A DNA stretch of 64,000 bases, from contig JARWKL010000016.1 of assembly GCA_029961685.1 (NCBI GenBank), positions 253,001 through 317,000 of the forward strand, read 5' to 3'. Below, one piece after another: positions 58,401-62,624 of this stretch. The stretch's first letter is position 1, and every line of letters starts with the position of its first letter. The position numbers and the translations under genes are program-made. This stretch comes from Aristolochia californica. Taxonomy: Eukaryota; Streptophyta; Magnoliopsida; Piperales; Aristolochiaceae. The notes under the pieces were generated by a model. It was not told the origin of the DNA. It saw only the letters and a list, made by a program, of their open reading frames with translations, and made no database searches.

Positions 58401-59331
58401 AGCATGGGAGATGCTGTGGTAGCTGAATTGCAGGTTCAACTAAAAGATGAGTTGCTGACAAGGCAAGGCCAGGACAGGAGTAGAAAGACTGCCAAATCAA
58501 AAGCAGCTCAACTTTTACTAAAAGATTTGGGGGTTTGTCATTCATCTTGCTGATGCTTCTTGTAAATATCTGTCATTCATTTGTTTATACAGGACTTTGT
58601 TGTATACAGGAGAGAAGGATTTTACATACTCGATTTGCATTTAAGAAGAAGCATTCTGAGGATAAACTTGGCGACAATTCCTTTACATCAACAAAAGATA
58701 GTGAAACTAAAAGACTCAGTTCAACTAAAAAGCAAAAGATTGCTGAAAATCTATCCATTTCAGATCTAGAGCTAAAACCTTTGCTTTCAGAGAGAAGCTG
58801 CAACTCAGGTAGGTGTACAGTAATATACTGTGGTACACTGCTTGCATATCCTGATAGCAAGTTCTCTTTCTTTTTCTCATTGTTTTCCAGTCAATGAAAT
58901 TAATAGCTAATCCGGATGGTGTTTGTTAATGCAGTCTCAACTTCTGTTAATATGGTAAAAGGTGGCCCTCGTATAGCTTTATATGAACTTTGTAAGAGAT
59001 TGCAGTATCCATTGCCTACTTTCAAGTCAACTGAGCATAGATCAAGGTAAAGATAAAAGAACAATCATGAGTCTACAGACCGTTGAACAAACTCCATTGA
59101 CTCCTATTTTTCTTGTTATACAGATCACTTACTGTTGTAAGCAAAGGCCCTGATGAAAGAAAAGGATTTAATAGTTTTATATCAACAGTTGTATTACATA
59201 GACCAAACATTGAGGTAATCGAAGTCACGGGTCAGCAACGTGCTGACAAGAGAAGTTCTCAAGATTCAGCTGCTCTTGTCTTGTTAGATGAGCTTCAGAA
59301 ACGAGGTGTTTGCACAATTGGGGGTTCCTGA
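26325..59331 (+). CDS. DCL3: DICER-LIKE 3 (endoribonuclease Dicer homolog 3), 5' exons outside window
   Basis: DCL3 cuts RDR2-made dsRNA into 24-nt siRNAs for RNA-directed DNA methylation in the nucleus. Exons: 26325-26459, 27525-27594, 31737-31801, 32001-32132, 32237-32389, 34933-35068, 44459-44555, 44658-44850, 45008-45168, 45414-45632, 45730-45995, 46084-46349, 46432-46922, 47011-47108, 47256-47494, 47575-47784, 56400-56876, 57834-58118, 58206-58532, 58610-58808, 58935-59046, 59124-59331. Together they make 4539 nt, one frame, all with GT/AG ends. Domains by residue of the visible part: DECH 29-32, MTAS 60-63, helicase C with QSRGRAR 363-369, DUF283 about 454-542, PAZ about 740-860, RNase IIIa (E927, D931), RNase IIIb (E1139, D1143), and two dsRBDs near 1270-1340 and 1415-1510. 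The second dsRBD and the KELHG block after DUF283 point to DCL3, not DCL2. The Walker A exons lie before position 1. Confidence 0.93.
26460..27524 (+). other. DCL3 intron, no recognisable gene
   Basis: This is a 1065-bp intron. A minus-strand frame at 27307-27092 and a + frame at 26675-26938 show no family I can defend. Near 27370 the motif ctattagttgggaaaaacct followed by ctagtcattttacga resembles the LTR of the TRIM at 42539, suggesting a decayed solo LTR. Confidence 0.4.
27525..27594 (+). CDS. DCL3: DCL3 exon: helicase motif III
   Basis: This 70-bp exon encodes EFYHNSGHKPKVFGMTASPV, carrying the TAS coupling motif. It ends in phase 1 at donor gtagat. The next exon completes the glycine codon. 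Confidence 0.93.
27625..27653 (-). mobile_element. Micro LINE insertion (29 bp, tail only)
   Basis: A T-run plus gaatgaagatgtataaaag matches the 3' terminus of the minus-strand LINE at 21450 (gaatgaagatgtataagc). It is flanked by the exact 8-bp repeat ctattact (27617-27624 and 27654-27661). It looks like a target-primed insertion that reverse-transcribed only about 20 nt of LINE 3' UTR. Confidence 0.7.
27748..28290 (+). mobile_element. Ty1/copia 3' pol remnant (RNase H end)
   Basis: The + strand reads LKYLKGTPYKG, then a block near W-K-S-K-K-Q, then YSANSPVFHERINHIEVDC. YFIRDTVMRGLISNPHLRST and LDDLFTK follow. These are the canonical C-terminal blocks of copia pol (integrase-RT-RNase H order). 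Several stops and shifts are present. A purine-rich PPT-like stretch (caacttgaggagtg) at about 28284-28296 leads into the presumed 3' LTR. Confidence 0.8.
28296..28590 (+). mobile_element. Probable copia 3' LTR (right end uncertain)
   Basis: The stretch begins tgtgagaaaagctagg right after the PPT-like sequence. It holds T-rich DNA with no coding sense. The right border cannot be fixed because no 5' LTR partner is visible. The sequence ends before the TSD of the next LINE at 28667. Confidence 0.5.
28667..28683. repeat. Target-site duplication, left copy
   Basis: The 17-bp sequence ttgttagtggtattgtt recurs exactly at 30348-30364. It flanks the minus-strand LINE between them. Confidence 0.9.
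28684..30347 (-). mobile_element. LINE family B, 5'-truncated, with TSD
   Basis: This 1.66-kb minus-strand insertion has its T-run tail at 28684. RNase H lies at 29250-28745 (LNFDSSAIGCPGPAGVGG, ADSNTAEVSALL), zf-RVT around 29880-29420 and RT thumb around 30463-29950 (GGLGIRPTREMNKALMLKW). Its 5' end is within the RT thumb at a point close to that of L1f (19051-20644). Shifts and a small deletion near 28990 break it. It lies in the DCL3 intron between helicase motif III and the spacer exons. Confidence 0.9.
30348..30364. repeat. Target-site duplication, right copy
   Basis: Exact 17-bp partner of 28667-28683. Confidence 0.9.
30365..31084 (+). other. Intron sequence, no gene; decayed TRIM-like motifs
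   Basis: There is no coding similarity that I recognise. The motif attagttgggaaaaagtct occurs twice (about 30764 and 30929). It resembles the central part of the TRIM LTRs at 42539, hinting at a decayed copy. Confidence 0.35.
31085..31420 (-). mobile_element. LINE RNase H relic of a further family
   Basis: Read on the minus strand: EGDSLVVITWAQPWQIHHED, then a shifted ESCSLLGKLSGG- and GRGASLQHLV-like stretch. This corresponds to the last third of a LINE RNase H. It is diverged from families A-C in the window, carries stops, and has no tail preserved. Confidence 0.55.
31737..32389 (+). CDS. DCL3: DCL3 exons 3-5 of window (helicase insertion region)
   Basis: Three exons: 31737-31801 (STAIDCETQLSELESIL), 32001-32132 (EDRTEIEECAPSAQE and FHHEELKKKLECLW) and 32237-32389 (FDALVVHLQG and ILYCLDNLGLTCAYE). 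They encode the spacer (RIG-I-like helical insertion) between the two helicase lobes. The introns are 199 and 104 bp. All phases fit and no stops occur. Confidence 0.92.
32560..32890 (+). mobile_element. Ty1/copia gag relic
   Basis: The + strand reads CFLDGLAPGYEVVHTQLLAD and HDLPTLEKAYN, then a GRGG-rich stretch. A zinc-knuckle-like NYCGHGRGYGEWKC follows at about 32815-32860. This is the order of copia gag (UBN2-type region then CCHC knuckle). Stops and frameshifts are present. It sits in the 2.5-kb DCL3 intron 32390-34932. Confidence 0.65.
33090..33616 (-). mobile_element. LINE family-B fragment (zf-RVT)
   Basis: On the minus strand it runs from DLSCSVADSW near 33600 to GTFEIVMGIHLP near 33100, i.e. 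the zf-RVT region of family B. It is followed without a break by another family-B piece at 33617. The order of the two pieces is not that of one intact element. Confidence 0.7.
33617..34396 (-). mobile_element. LINE family-B fragment (RNase H to zf-RVT)
   Basis: On the minus strand: CHGRFTVTSAYSHI (34390), CPLWGECEERVQH, then the RNase H linker (KKDFATLSGVSLRENWN), stopping inside RNase H near 33620. The 3' end of the RNase H and the tail are missing. The junction at 33617 to the previous piece marks a deletion or recombination. Confidence 0.75.
34448..34488 (+). mobile_element. Micro poly(A) retroinsertion with 17-bp TSD
   Basis: Eight bases (ctcatttc) plus about 33 A are flanked on both sides by the exact 17-mer aaaagagaagaaaaaga (34431-34447 and 34489-34505). 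The geometry is that of target-primed reverse transcription of a tail-only transcript. The TSD is purine-rich, so chance or slippage is possible. Confidence 0.55.
34506..34932 (+). other. Intron sequence, no recognised feature
   Basis: AT-rich DNA ends in the acceptor ttttccatag before the exon at 34933. The block 34520-34770 (ggctgtcatacagcctgctgg onward) loosely resembles other blocks at 47880 and 57080 and may be an LTR relic. I cannot define its borders. Confidence 0.35.
34933..35068 (+). CDS. DCL3: DCL3 exon: helicase spacer
   Basis: This 136-bp exon encodes AAQVCMGTVHDTNSSDASEF and KDFLQEASQIIEEYGQH, ending in phase 1 at donor gtatta. It is followed by a 9.39-kb intron full of retroelements. 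The next exon (44459) restores the frame with an aspartate codon. Confidence 0.9.
35168..35429 (-). mobile_element. Possible LINE 3' tail (T-run start), minus strand
   Basis: A 13-T run followed by aaagaatggtcagaatttc has the look of the tails at 19051 and 28684 (T-run followed by a short 3' UTR). No RNase H is readable behind it and no TSD was found. The call is tentative. Confidence 0.35.
35430..36700 (+). mobile_element. LINE family C, 5'-truncated (zf-RVT and RNase H)
   Basis: The + strand reads VADAACDGGWNLHPRRGLS, SFTWRLNSPPKVKFFMWST and CPFCKSIEN, then a linker and RNase H at 36238-36646. RNase H blocks are LNFDGSSLGNPRKAGFGG, AELHGLLNGLRVFRDHC and IKGDSKVAIGWC. The 3' UTR ends in an A-rich tail at about 36690-36712. 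A run of 28 C (36099-36126) expands the linker between WLHTKKV and the downstream sequence. Several frameshifts are present. Confidence 0.85.
36099..36126 (+). repeat. Poly(C) tract, 28 bases
   Basis: An uninterrupted run of 28 C lies within the linker of the LINE at 35430-36700. Related LINE copies have no such run at this place. It is either a true expansion or an assembly artefact. Confidence 0.9.
36720..36830 (+). mobile_element. TRIM-like solo LTR (TG...CA, 111 bp)
   Basis: This stretch runs from TGTTTGGGAGAATCG to CAACTTGAACA. Its core (ttgggaagatgtctcctaac) aligns with the LTR core of the TRIM at 42539 (ttgggaaagaggtttcctaa). No clear TSD. It lies just behind the tail of the LINE at 35430-36700. 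Confidence 0.45.
36866..37152 (+). mobile_element. LINE family C (second copy), first segment
   Basis: The + strand reads NDQSVRFWEDW, SLVAEVASNGGWNIHPQHG and VEALEASRILEAIQ, i.e. RT thumb to zf-RVT. It is interrupted by the chromovirus at 37153. The element continues at 41629 (RWLSHSFRHVVEFTWHL). Confidence 0.8.
37148..37152. repeat. 5-bp target-site duplication of the chromovirus, left
   Basis: The 5-mer cctcc recurs at 41629-41633 directly behind the right LTR. This is the 5-bp duplication expected for LTR-retrotransposon integrase. Confidence 0.85.
37153..37624 (-). repeat. Chromovirus 3' LTR (472 bp)
   Basis: The LTR starts TGTTATGGACTCC and ends AACTCAACA on the minus strand. It is nearly identical to the other LTR, but lacks about 34 bp (the ttcagctcagagag region) present at 41230-41265. 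Confidence 0.93.
37596..37994 (-). pseudogene. Chromovirus integrase C-terminus with chromodomain-like end
   Basis: The frame encodes AHKLSPRYYGPFRVLARIG (integrase GPY/F module), DIFHVSLLRPF, and a chromodomain-like C-terminus (LLVRWSEAELFPASWEPLEQF, then FELEDK). In chromoviruses this tail guides integration to chromatin. The ORF overlaps the LTR border by about 29 bp. Upstream it is fused out of frame to the integrase zinc-binding region because the DDE core is missing. Confidence 0.88.
37625..37640 (-). promoter_or_regulatory. Polypurine tract of the chromovirus
   Basis: The minus strand reads a purine run (aggagggggtga) directly before the 3' LTR. It serves as primer for plus-strand DNA synthesis. 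Confidence 0.8.
37990..38165 (-). pseudogene. Chromovirus integrase N-terminal remnant
   Basis: The minus frame 38158-37946 reads RARWTVKDHLIFYKNCVFL, SILSSIHDGTHEG and HLSRDFYW. This is the HHCC-type zinc-binding end of integrase, with the usual 'IHDGTHEG' block. The next codons already belong to the region after the catalytic core. The deletion joint therefore lies at about 37990-38015. Confidence 0.8.
38162..39587 (-). pseudogene. Chromovirus reverse transcriptase and RNase H
   Basis: RT lies at 39587-38880, with blocks SPFSSPVLLVKKPDMSWRFC, KLDLKSGYHQIW, VMPFGLSNAPSTFQ and catalytic VFFDDILIYS. RNase H lies around 38696-38250, with IIECDASGGGIGAVLQQ and HPIAYFSRQL, then a frameshift, and ends YTPGHLNRGADALSR. 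Frameshifts near 38800, 38400 and 38340 break it. The role is copying genomic RNA into cDNA primed by tRNA-Met. Confidence 0.92.
39594..40028 (-). pseudogene. Chromovirus aspartic protease
   Basis: The frame includes LLALVDSGSTHNFLSLPAAQ (DSGST active site of retropepsin-like proteases) and FDLVLGIKWLQRLGPILWD. A stop at 39594-39596 separates it from the RT frame that starts at 39587. Confidence 0.9.
40149..40997 (-). pseudogene. Chromovirus gag
   Basis: This 282-codon frame includes KIQFPTYDGSNDPLLWLHRC and VSLAAFHMLDSDHQVYDWG. The usual gag core (YLVNLKQTGSVEAYQKLFQE) follows. The reading shifts near a 41-bp tandem repeat (copies start at 40231, 40272 and 40313). The zinc knuckle (CFNCDEKYVQGHLC) therefore lies in another frame at about 40120. 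Gag would form the virus-like particle. Confidence 0.88.
40231..40340. repeat. 41-bp tandem repeat in chromovirus gag
   Basis: Two full copies and a partial third copy of a 41-bp unit beginning tgctgggcgcagggg. The unit length is not divisible by 3, so each copy changes the reading frame. Confidence 0.9.
41110..41119 (-). promoter_or_regulatory. Primer binding site (initiator Met-tRNA)
   Basis: The minus strand reads TGGTATCAGA three bases inside the 5' LTR, the standard plant PBS complementary to the 3' end of initiator tRNA-Met. Confidence 0.88.
41123..41628 (-). repeat. Chromovirus 5' LTR (506 bp)
   Basis: Partner of 37153-37624, with the same TG...CA ends. The two LTRs differ by few substitutions plus one indel of about 34 bp, so the insertion is moderately recent compared with the LINE it entered. 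Confidence 0.93.
41629..42538 (+). mobile_element. LINE family C (second copy), middle segment
   Basis: This continues the LINE after the chromovirus: RWLSHSFRHVVEFTWHL, LNAPPKVKFFMWSTC, ETVSHILLSCPFSWEIW, the linker, then RNase H (LKLNFDGSSLDNLGLAGF, AELHGLLNGLCAF, IERDSKVVIYWC). A stop falls at 42511 and shifts elsewhere. It is cut at 42538 by the TRIM and resumes at 42908. Confidence 0.82.
42539..42658 (+). repeat. TRIM 5' LTR (120 bp)
   Basis: TG...CA ends. It matches the right LTR with a handful of substitutions. Confidence 0.9.
42788..42907 (+). repeat. TRIM 3' LTR (120 bp)
   Basis: Second LTR, preceded by the purine tract at 42779-42787. Confidence 0.9.
42908..43066 (+). mobile_element. 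LINE family C (second copy), 3' end
   Basis: This is the end of RNase H with the 'tctcaaatcccaagatcagcaaa' reading (PRSANFVADCLAK type). A 3' UTR and a short A-tail at about 43061-43070 follow. It matches the end of the LINE at 35430-36700 (tctttaataaaatc just before the tail). Confidence 0.8.
43071..44458 (+). other. Rest of the 9.4-kb DCL3 intron, with LINE relics
   Basis: At about 43590-43790 the + strand reads AAILWSLWKGRNSRTFN, the linker typical of LINE zf-RVT ends. At 43925-43795 the minus strand reads TWASVGGVIEDHSGAVKFAL and SGPIGRSDTVEAEIRALL, an RNase H start of a diverged LINE. The remaining sequence is AT-rich and ends with the acceptor taatgcag before the exon at 44459. Confidence 0.55.
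44459..47784 (+). CDS. DCL3: DCL3 exon cluster: helicase C, DUF283, PAZ, start of RNase IIIa
   Basis: Ten exons separated by short introns (80-245 bp). Helicase C spans LCLIFVERIITAKVIEQF, TTDVAEEGMDV and QSRGRARQRES. The Dicer dimerisation domain (DUF283) includes YICTLTLPPNAAF and LTCLEACKKLHQMGALDDHL. The KRKELHGT block follows, then the platform/PAZ region with FGKLFVGSKSSG, VLAIHTGRIYSILDVV and ELQHPQQPLLLLKQSHHAHN. The last exon opens RNase IIIa with ERMELLGDSVLKYAVS. The exon ending at 46922 splices to 47011 (AA|A codon); the alternative donor at 46926 would give a stop. Confidence 0.94.
47785..48845 (+). other. Start of 8.6-kb DCL3 intron inside RNase IIIa
   Basis: This stretch includes a GA microsatellite (47854-47870). 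A copia 3'-end-like stretch (GSFDSWFPSLRG reading, then a purine tract gagggggag) lies at about 48755-48805. No other gene is recognisable in it. Confidence 0.45.
48868..51756 (-). pseudogene. Family-B LINE RT, zf-RVT and RNase H
   Basis: RT begins at 51756 (FKWLFEGDANTKFFHAVA). The catalytic box reads FADH at 50805-50816 with a stop codon shortly before, so it is dead. The thumb follows at 50692-50276, zf-RVT at 50016-49585 (CPLCGECDETVQH) and RNase H at 49350-48868 (LNFDGSVICCPGPAGAGG, VEVSALLFDLQIF, IEGDPKTAISW). Frameshifts occur near 51255, 50970 and 49590. Confidence 0.85.
51838..52764 (-). pseudogene. Family-B LINE ORF2 endonuclease domain (long intact frame)
   Basis: This 308-codon open frame has a clear start MIILSWNVRGIGSLHC. 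The endonuclease motifs are complete: VVLQEAK, SVDAMGSASGF, LVGVYGPTRHH, LMLVGDFNVTRF, KTFTWSNGRQPPVLSKLDRF and SDHWPIMVDTH. This domain nicks the target DNA to prime reverse transcription. The frame ends with a stop at 51838 before the RT, so the ORF2 product would be truncated. Confidence 0.85.
53091..53206. repeat. 60-bp tandem duplication with G26 and G18 runs
   Basis: The unit starting gggctatggggacgattta occurs at 53091 and 53151, exactly 60 bp apart. Each unit ends in an unbroken G-run (53128-53153, 26 G; 53188-53205, 18 G). It lies in the proline-rich ORF1 end of the LINE, where G on this strand codes proline on the other. Confidence 0.9.
53345..55098 (-). mobile_element. LINE family C, 3'-truncated (RT C-term to RNase H)
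   Basis: The minus-strand order is VNWGKTSLMGFNINPRTL (55060), YHLVSWEDVCLPKSRGGLG, zf-RVT (54263-53670, FTWSLNTPPKLKFFMWSAC) and RNase H (53564-53350, LKLNFDGSSLGNLGKAGFG). The RNase H is cut at about 53345, where the ORF1 end of the next LINE begins. Two elements thus abut head to tail on the minus strand. Confidence 0.82.
55113..55427 (+). mobile_element. Copia-type LTR (315 bp), solo or 3' LTR
   Basis: The LTR begins TGTTGAAGAACAG and ends GCAACATTAACA. TATAAATA lies at 55354-55361. A PPT-like ccttgaggggaa lies directly before it. No internal coding region is seen, since a LINE ends at about 55098. Confidence 0.7.
55354..55361 (+). promoter_or_regulatory. TATA box in copia LTR
   Basis: TATAAATA in the usual position about 70 bp before the LTR end. 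Confidence 0.5.
55503..55839 (+). mobile_element. Second copia-type LTR (about 337 bp)
   Basis: This LTR follows a PPT-like cctgagggggaa. It starts TGTGTAATAAGCAG and probably ends at ttttttaca (55839). TATAAATA lies at 55723-55730, followed by a CT-rich leader. It differs in sequence from the LTR at 55113, so it represents another element. Confidence 0.6.
55840..56399 (+). other. End of the 8.6-kb DCL3 intron, LTR/PBS relic
   Basis: At about 56008-56030 the minus strand reads TGGTATTAGAGCAAGC, similar to an initiator Met-tRNA PBS. The stretch behind it may be a minus-strand 5' LTR (borders unclear). No coding sequence. It ends with the acceptor tttttttgccag. Confidence 0.45.
56400..56876 (+). 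CDS. DCL3: DCL3 exon: rest of RNase IIIa and start of RNase IIIb
   Basis: This 159-codon exon directly continues HKLQ of the previous exon with GYIRDSAFEVRRWTAPGQ. It includes the second RNase IIIa acidic block (KTIADCVEALIGAYYVGGG). The N-terminal helices of RNase IIIb follow, ending in LLLEAMTHAS and GAGYCYQ. The acceptor is tttttttgccag, the donor gtattt. Confidence 0.94.
56877..57833 (+). other. 957-bp DCL3 intron with an 18-bp perfect palindrome
   Basis: The intron has no gene. The palindrome tagggcaccggtgcccta lies at 57483-57500. The block at about 57060-57200 shares short motifs with other intron blocks (for example ctgctggaattctt, compare 27150), suggesting an LTR relic. Confidence 0.45.
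57834..58532 (+). CDS. DCL3: DCL3 exons: RNase IIIb and first dsRBD
   Basis: The exon 57834-58118 carries the RNase IIIb signature RLEFLGDSALDVLITRHLF and ends GGGSKGPK. The exon 58206-58532 continues ALADLVESIAGAVLIDTG with the second acidic pair. It then has the connector and a dsRBD (FRELDELCSHHGY, KSKAAQLLLKDLG). All four catalytic acids expected per RNase III fold appear to be present. Confidence 0.94.
58610..59331 (+). CDS. DCL3: DCL3 last three exons: basic linker and C-terminal dsRBD
   Basis: The exon 58610-58808 is a weakly conserved basic linker with a likely nuclear localisation stretch (KRLSSTKKQK). Exons 58935-59046 and 59124-59331 encode the second dsRBD: GGPRIALYELCKRLQYPLP, TVVSKGPDERKGF, RSSQDSAALVLLDELQKRG, then a TGA stop at 59329-59331. 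An acceptor 18 bases earlier (58592) would give the wrong frame and an early stop, so 58610 is chosen. Confidence 0.9.
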
Positions 59332-61464
59332 CTAGATACAAATCGCACAACATTATTATCTGTGCATCTTATTGCTGGAGAGAACTGTTTTTTTTCTAGT
59401 CCACGGTGTCAACAATTTATTACTGAAGAGAGAAAGTGTATAGCCTTTTATTGTATTTGTATATCCACAAGCCCCGTTTGATTTCAAATTCAGTTTCTCT
59501 AAACATACAATTAGACTACTGGTTAGTGCCATTTAAGTGACTAACATGAATATGTACTTGTGCAGTGTACTCCCCCATCTCAAACTCGTTCACTATCATT
59601 CAATATTTGTCATGGTTGCCATGAAGTCATGTCATTGCATACATGTGTCAAGTTTAGGCTTTTCTAATATGATTTGGTATAGGATCGAGGACTTCACTTA
59701 CCAGTACAGGTTACCCCAAATATATGAGAAATACCAACTGGCTCTACTATCTCTTGGATTACCAGGTATCTAAAACCTTGCGGACAGTATGTAAGAACCT
59801 GAACAGGTGTAAACAGTAGTTCAAATTACCCTGTATGGTTCGTTCATACTGCAAATCTCTGATGCTGGGAACTATTATTCAGATCTAAAACAAAATCAGA
59901 TTCGGAAGGATTCTTTGGCTTCAAAGTACCTGTAATAGCACCTCCTCTCACGGCATATTAAAGCAAAGAATAGATTTGTCCCATAAGTTTTCAGTAATAT
60001 GCTGTGGCGAAGCTGCCATTCCTGGCTGCATCAGAATTACTACACATGAAGGTTTTGTTTACAATTAATGACTTCTTTCTTAGGAACTAATGCCCCTCTC
60101 GCTTTTCACCTGGCACTGGATAAGGAGAAGTCTGGATTTCTTTGGAGAATAAAAGATGGGGTCAGTGCTCCAGTTGAGAATCAGATAATGGTAGGGCACA
60201 AGGATTTTTTTATGTTGTTAAATAAAAAAAAATTTAAAAAAATCTTCTATAGTACCAAAGTAATTGGGTAAATTAGATAAGCAATAACCATTATCCATTT
60301 CTTTCCCTACCTTGTTTTCCATCTACAGACATTGAAAACATGGAAAGAAGAGACCCTCTGCTTCTACTCACTTTCTAACACGGAAAAGAAGCAGAAGGGG
60401 GAGAGTAGCTTCCTCCGCTACCTTTATGTCTCTGCAAACAGGAGGGAGGGAACTTCCTTTCCATCTATGCTTAGGAAGGGGGTAGAGTAGGTTCAGAAGC
60501 CCTGCTCATCGCACGAACTCAAATAACTTAGGAAGGGAAGGAGGCTCCCCTTTCCCACTCAGTGAATTTAAGCAGGAGGAAGAAGTACCTTTCCCTGACT
60601 TTATTTCCGATTGCAGTACCTCTCACTCTCCTTTTGGGGAAGAGAATGGGAGGGAGAGGCTGGCTTCCCTTGATCGCGTATCTGTGTGTCCCCACTTCAG
60701 CTACTTAGTAAGTGGGAGCAAGGAGGCTGCTGACTACTTTCCAGCCATTTTCCCATCTCTTAACCACTGCCCATTACTTCAAGGTGATTCTATTAGGTGC
60801 TTAATGCGCTGCATAGTTATCAGACATGTATAGTATGCATTTAAATTTATCAGACATAGATTCCTCTGCCCATTACTTCAAGGTGATTCTATTAGGTGCT
60901 TAATGCGCTGCATATTTATCAGACATGTATAGTATGCATTTAAATTTCCTTCAAGACTTCCAAAGTACTAGAGTGCACGAAATGGGCAGAAATTGGTTTA
61001 TACAATTCAGCTTTTTTTTGTTTATTCCATGTTTCAGATTCTGATAACTCTTTGAACTTCGGACAGTAAACGGATCGAATCCGTTAAAATTTTCTTATTC
61101 TTCTCTGCCAATGAGTGTCCAATATCAATTGGAGAACTATTACTAAAAGTAATCTATTTTCTTTCATAGAAGTAGGAGAAAATATAAAATAAGCAATCCA
61201 ATGCGCAAGATTGAAGAAAAGGCTTGGATACAAAAAAAGGGGTGATTCCACCGGTCAATAGTTACAGCAGATTGGGACCCGTTATCCATGAAACCATGTC
61301 CCGCTGCAAAATGACACTTTCATACTAGCACAGAAATTTTTTTGTACATTTTGAGATGATATGCTGCCCCTTCATAGAGAGATTAGAATATCAATGGCTC
61401 CATCTCCATCTTACAATTCTGTGGGTTAGATAGAGGCCTTCAGTTGTTCACTAATAGAACGCAT
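59332..61464. other. Intergenic region between convergent genes
   Basis: The 3' UTR of DCL3 and downstream spacer. No convincing gene in either strand. The block 60320-60760 is unusually rich in GA/CT stretches (gaagcagaagggggagag and alike) with a flavour of plant mitochondrial spacer. A direct repeat follows at 60767-60947. 60948-61464 holds nothing that I recognise. Confidence 0.5.
60767..60947 (+). repeat. 82-bp direct repeat, two copies
   Basis: Copies at 60767-60848 and 60866-60947, both starting ctgcccattacttcaagg and ending gcatttaaattt, differ at about one base. A 17-bp spacer separates them. Its last part (tatcagacata) echoes the unit itself, so the array probably arose by slippage or unequal crossover. 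Confidence 0.92.
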
Positions 61465-61470
61465 TTTATT
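61465..61470 (-). terminator. AATAAA polyadenylation-like signal of ITPK gene
   Basis: AATAAA on the minus strand directly follows the stop codon. Plant signals are loose, and one this close to the stop would give a very short 3' UTR, so use is uncertain. Confidence 0.35.
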
Positions 61471-62624
61471 CTAGCTGTGGACCAGGCTTAGAAGGAAATC
61501 TGTAAATATGTGCTCATACTCGGGCATCTTTCCATAACCTACAAAGAGTTCAACCTCCGATAAGAACCATGGACATATACCTTTTAATGGTCAACATCAA
61601 TCTTGTTCTCTTTAAAAGTATTAGCAGTAGCAAATTCAATAAAGCTTTTAAAACAAACTCTCATGTGATAGTATTGAATCGAAAAACTTGCACAGTTAAT
61701 GCTTCTAGTTTCTAATCAACAGGATCAATATGGGCTTAGTTTCAACACTACAACTAAGGTCTAAACCAAAAATATACACAATAACTTCTTTTTTTTTCCC
61801 GTCAAAATGGGACAATGAAGGTTCAAAGTTATTGAAAAAATATATCATTTACCTGGAAAATAGTTGATATCTATGACATAAAAACGGTCTCTGGTTCCAA
61901 GCTCACGTATTATGTCCATATTGAATAACCTCAGACCCTATACCCCAGAGCAAACAAATAAAGACAAAAATAACATTATCGAATAACATGTACAATTATC
62001 TCTTTTAAACAAAAAAAATGTGGAAGAAAAAAAGAGAAAAACTAAAGTGACTTACAAGTCGACGACGAAGCTCCCTAGCAAGCCTCTCCAGCAGTGGTCG
62101 TGGAGGAAGCTCTGAGGATCAAGAATACAAGTACAAGTCATTAAAAATACCAGATAGAAAGAATGTGGAAAACAGACTCCATAAATCTTGAATATGTTAA
62201 GACAGCAATGGGAAACCCACCTGCAACACAAGGATCCAAATCTGCATCATCAGCACAAGCTGAAGCACAAGAAACTCTTGGGAAACGGAAAACCCCACCA
62301 TTGTTCAAAAGCTGACACTTATTAACATCTGGCAGGGAAAACCGCCTCACAACCTTTATAGCTTCTCCAACAATATATACCTTAAAGAGCACACCACCTA
62401 AATCCATGAAACACAAGGAAGACCCACCAATTAATATCAGATGCTGACCAACAAGTAAGAAAATTGGTAACATCATCATATAAGAAATAAGTAAAAATAT
62501 GTACCATGGTTGACAAATTCTTGTAGAACCAAGGGAGGCTCCAGTTTTGATAGTGACAGTTGATCATAAGCAAGAGATAATTCATGTGACTTTGCACTTC
62601 CATCCACAACCAATGGCTTCGCAA
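61471..62624 (-). CDS. Inositol-tetrakisphosphate 1-kinase (inositol 1,3,4-trisphosphate 5/6-kinase), last five exons
   Basis: ITPK phosphorylates inositol tris/tetrakisphosphates in phytate and inositol pyrophosphate metabolism (ATP-grasp fold, cytosol/nucleus). Minus-strand exons: 62505-62624, 62221-62397, 62056-62111, 61853-61937, 61471-61538. All have GT/AG ends and one frame (506 nt). Motifs in order: [32 protein letters not shown] (nucleotide hinge), [72 protein letters not shown] (metal-binding D and N), [10 protein letters not shown] and stop. The pattern is closest to the ITPK2/ITPK3 type. The N-terminal exons are not identified and probably lie beyond 62625 or outside the window. 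The gene is convergent with DCL3. Confidence 0.92.

Noticed and set aside
58592..58772. Alternative DCL3 acceptor at 58592 (DFVVYRREGF frame)
   Set aside because: It leads to an in-frame stop and does not join to the next exon; the acceptor before 58610 keeps the frame.
60068..60271. 67-codon frame downstream of DCL3
   Set aside because: No homology recognised, ends in lysine runs from A-rich DNA, no splice or promoter context.
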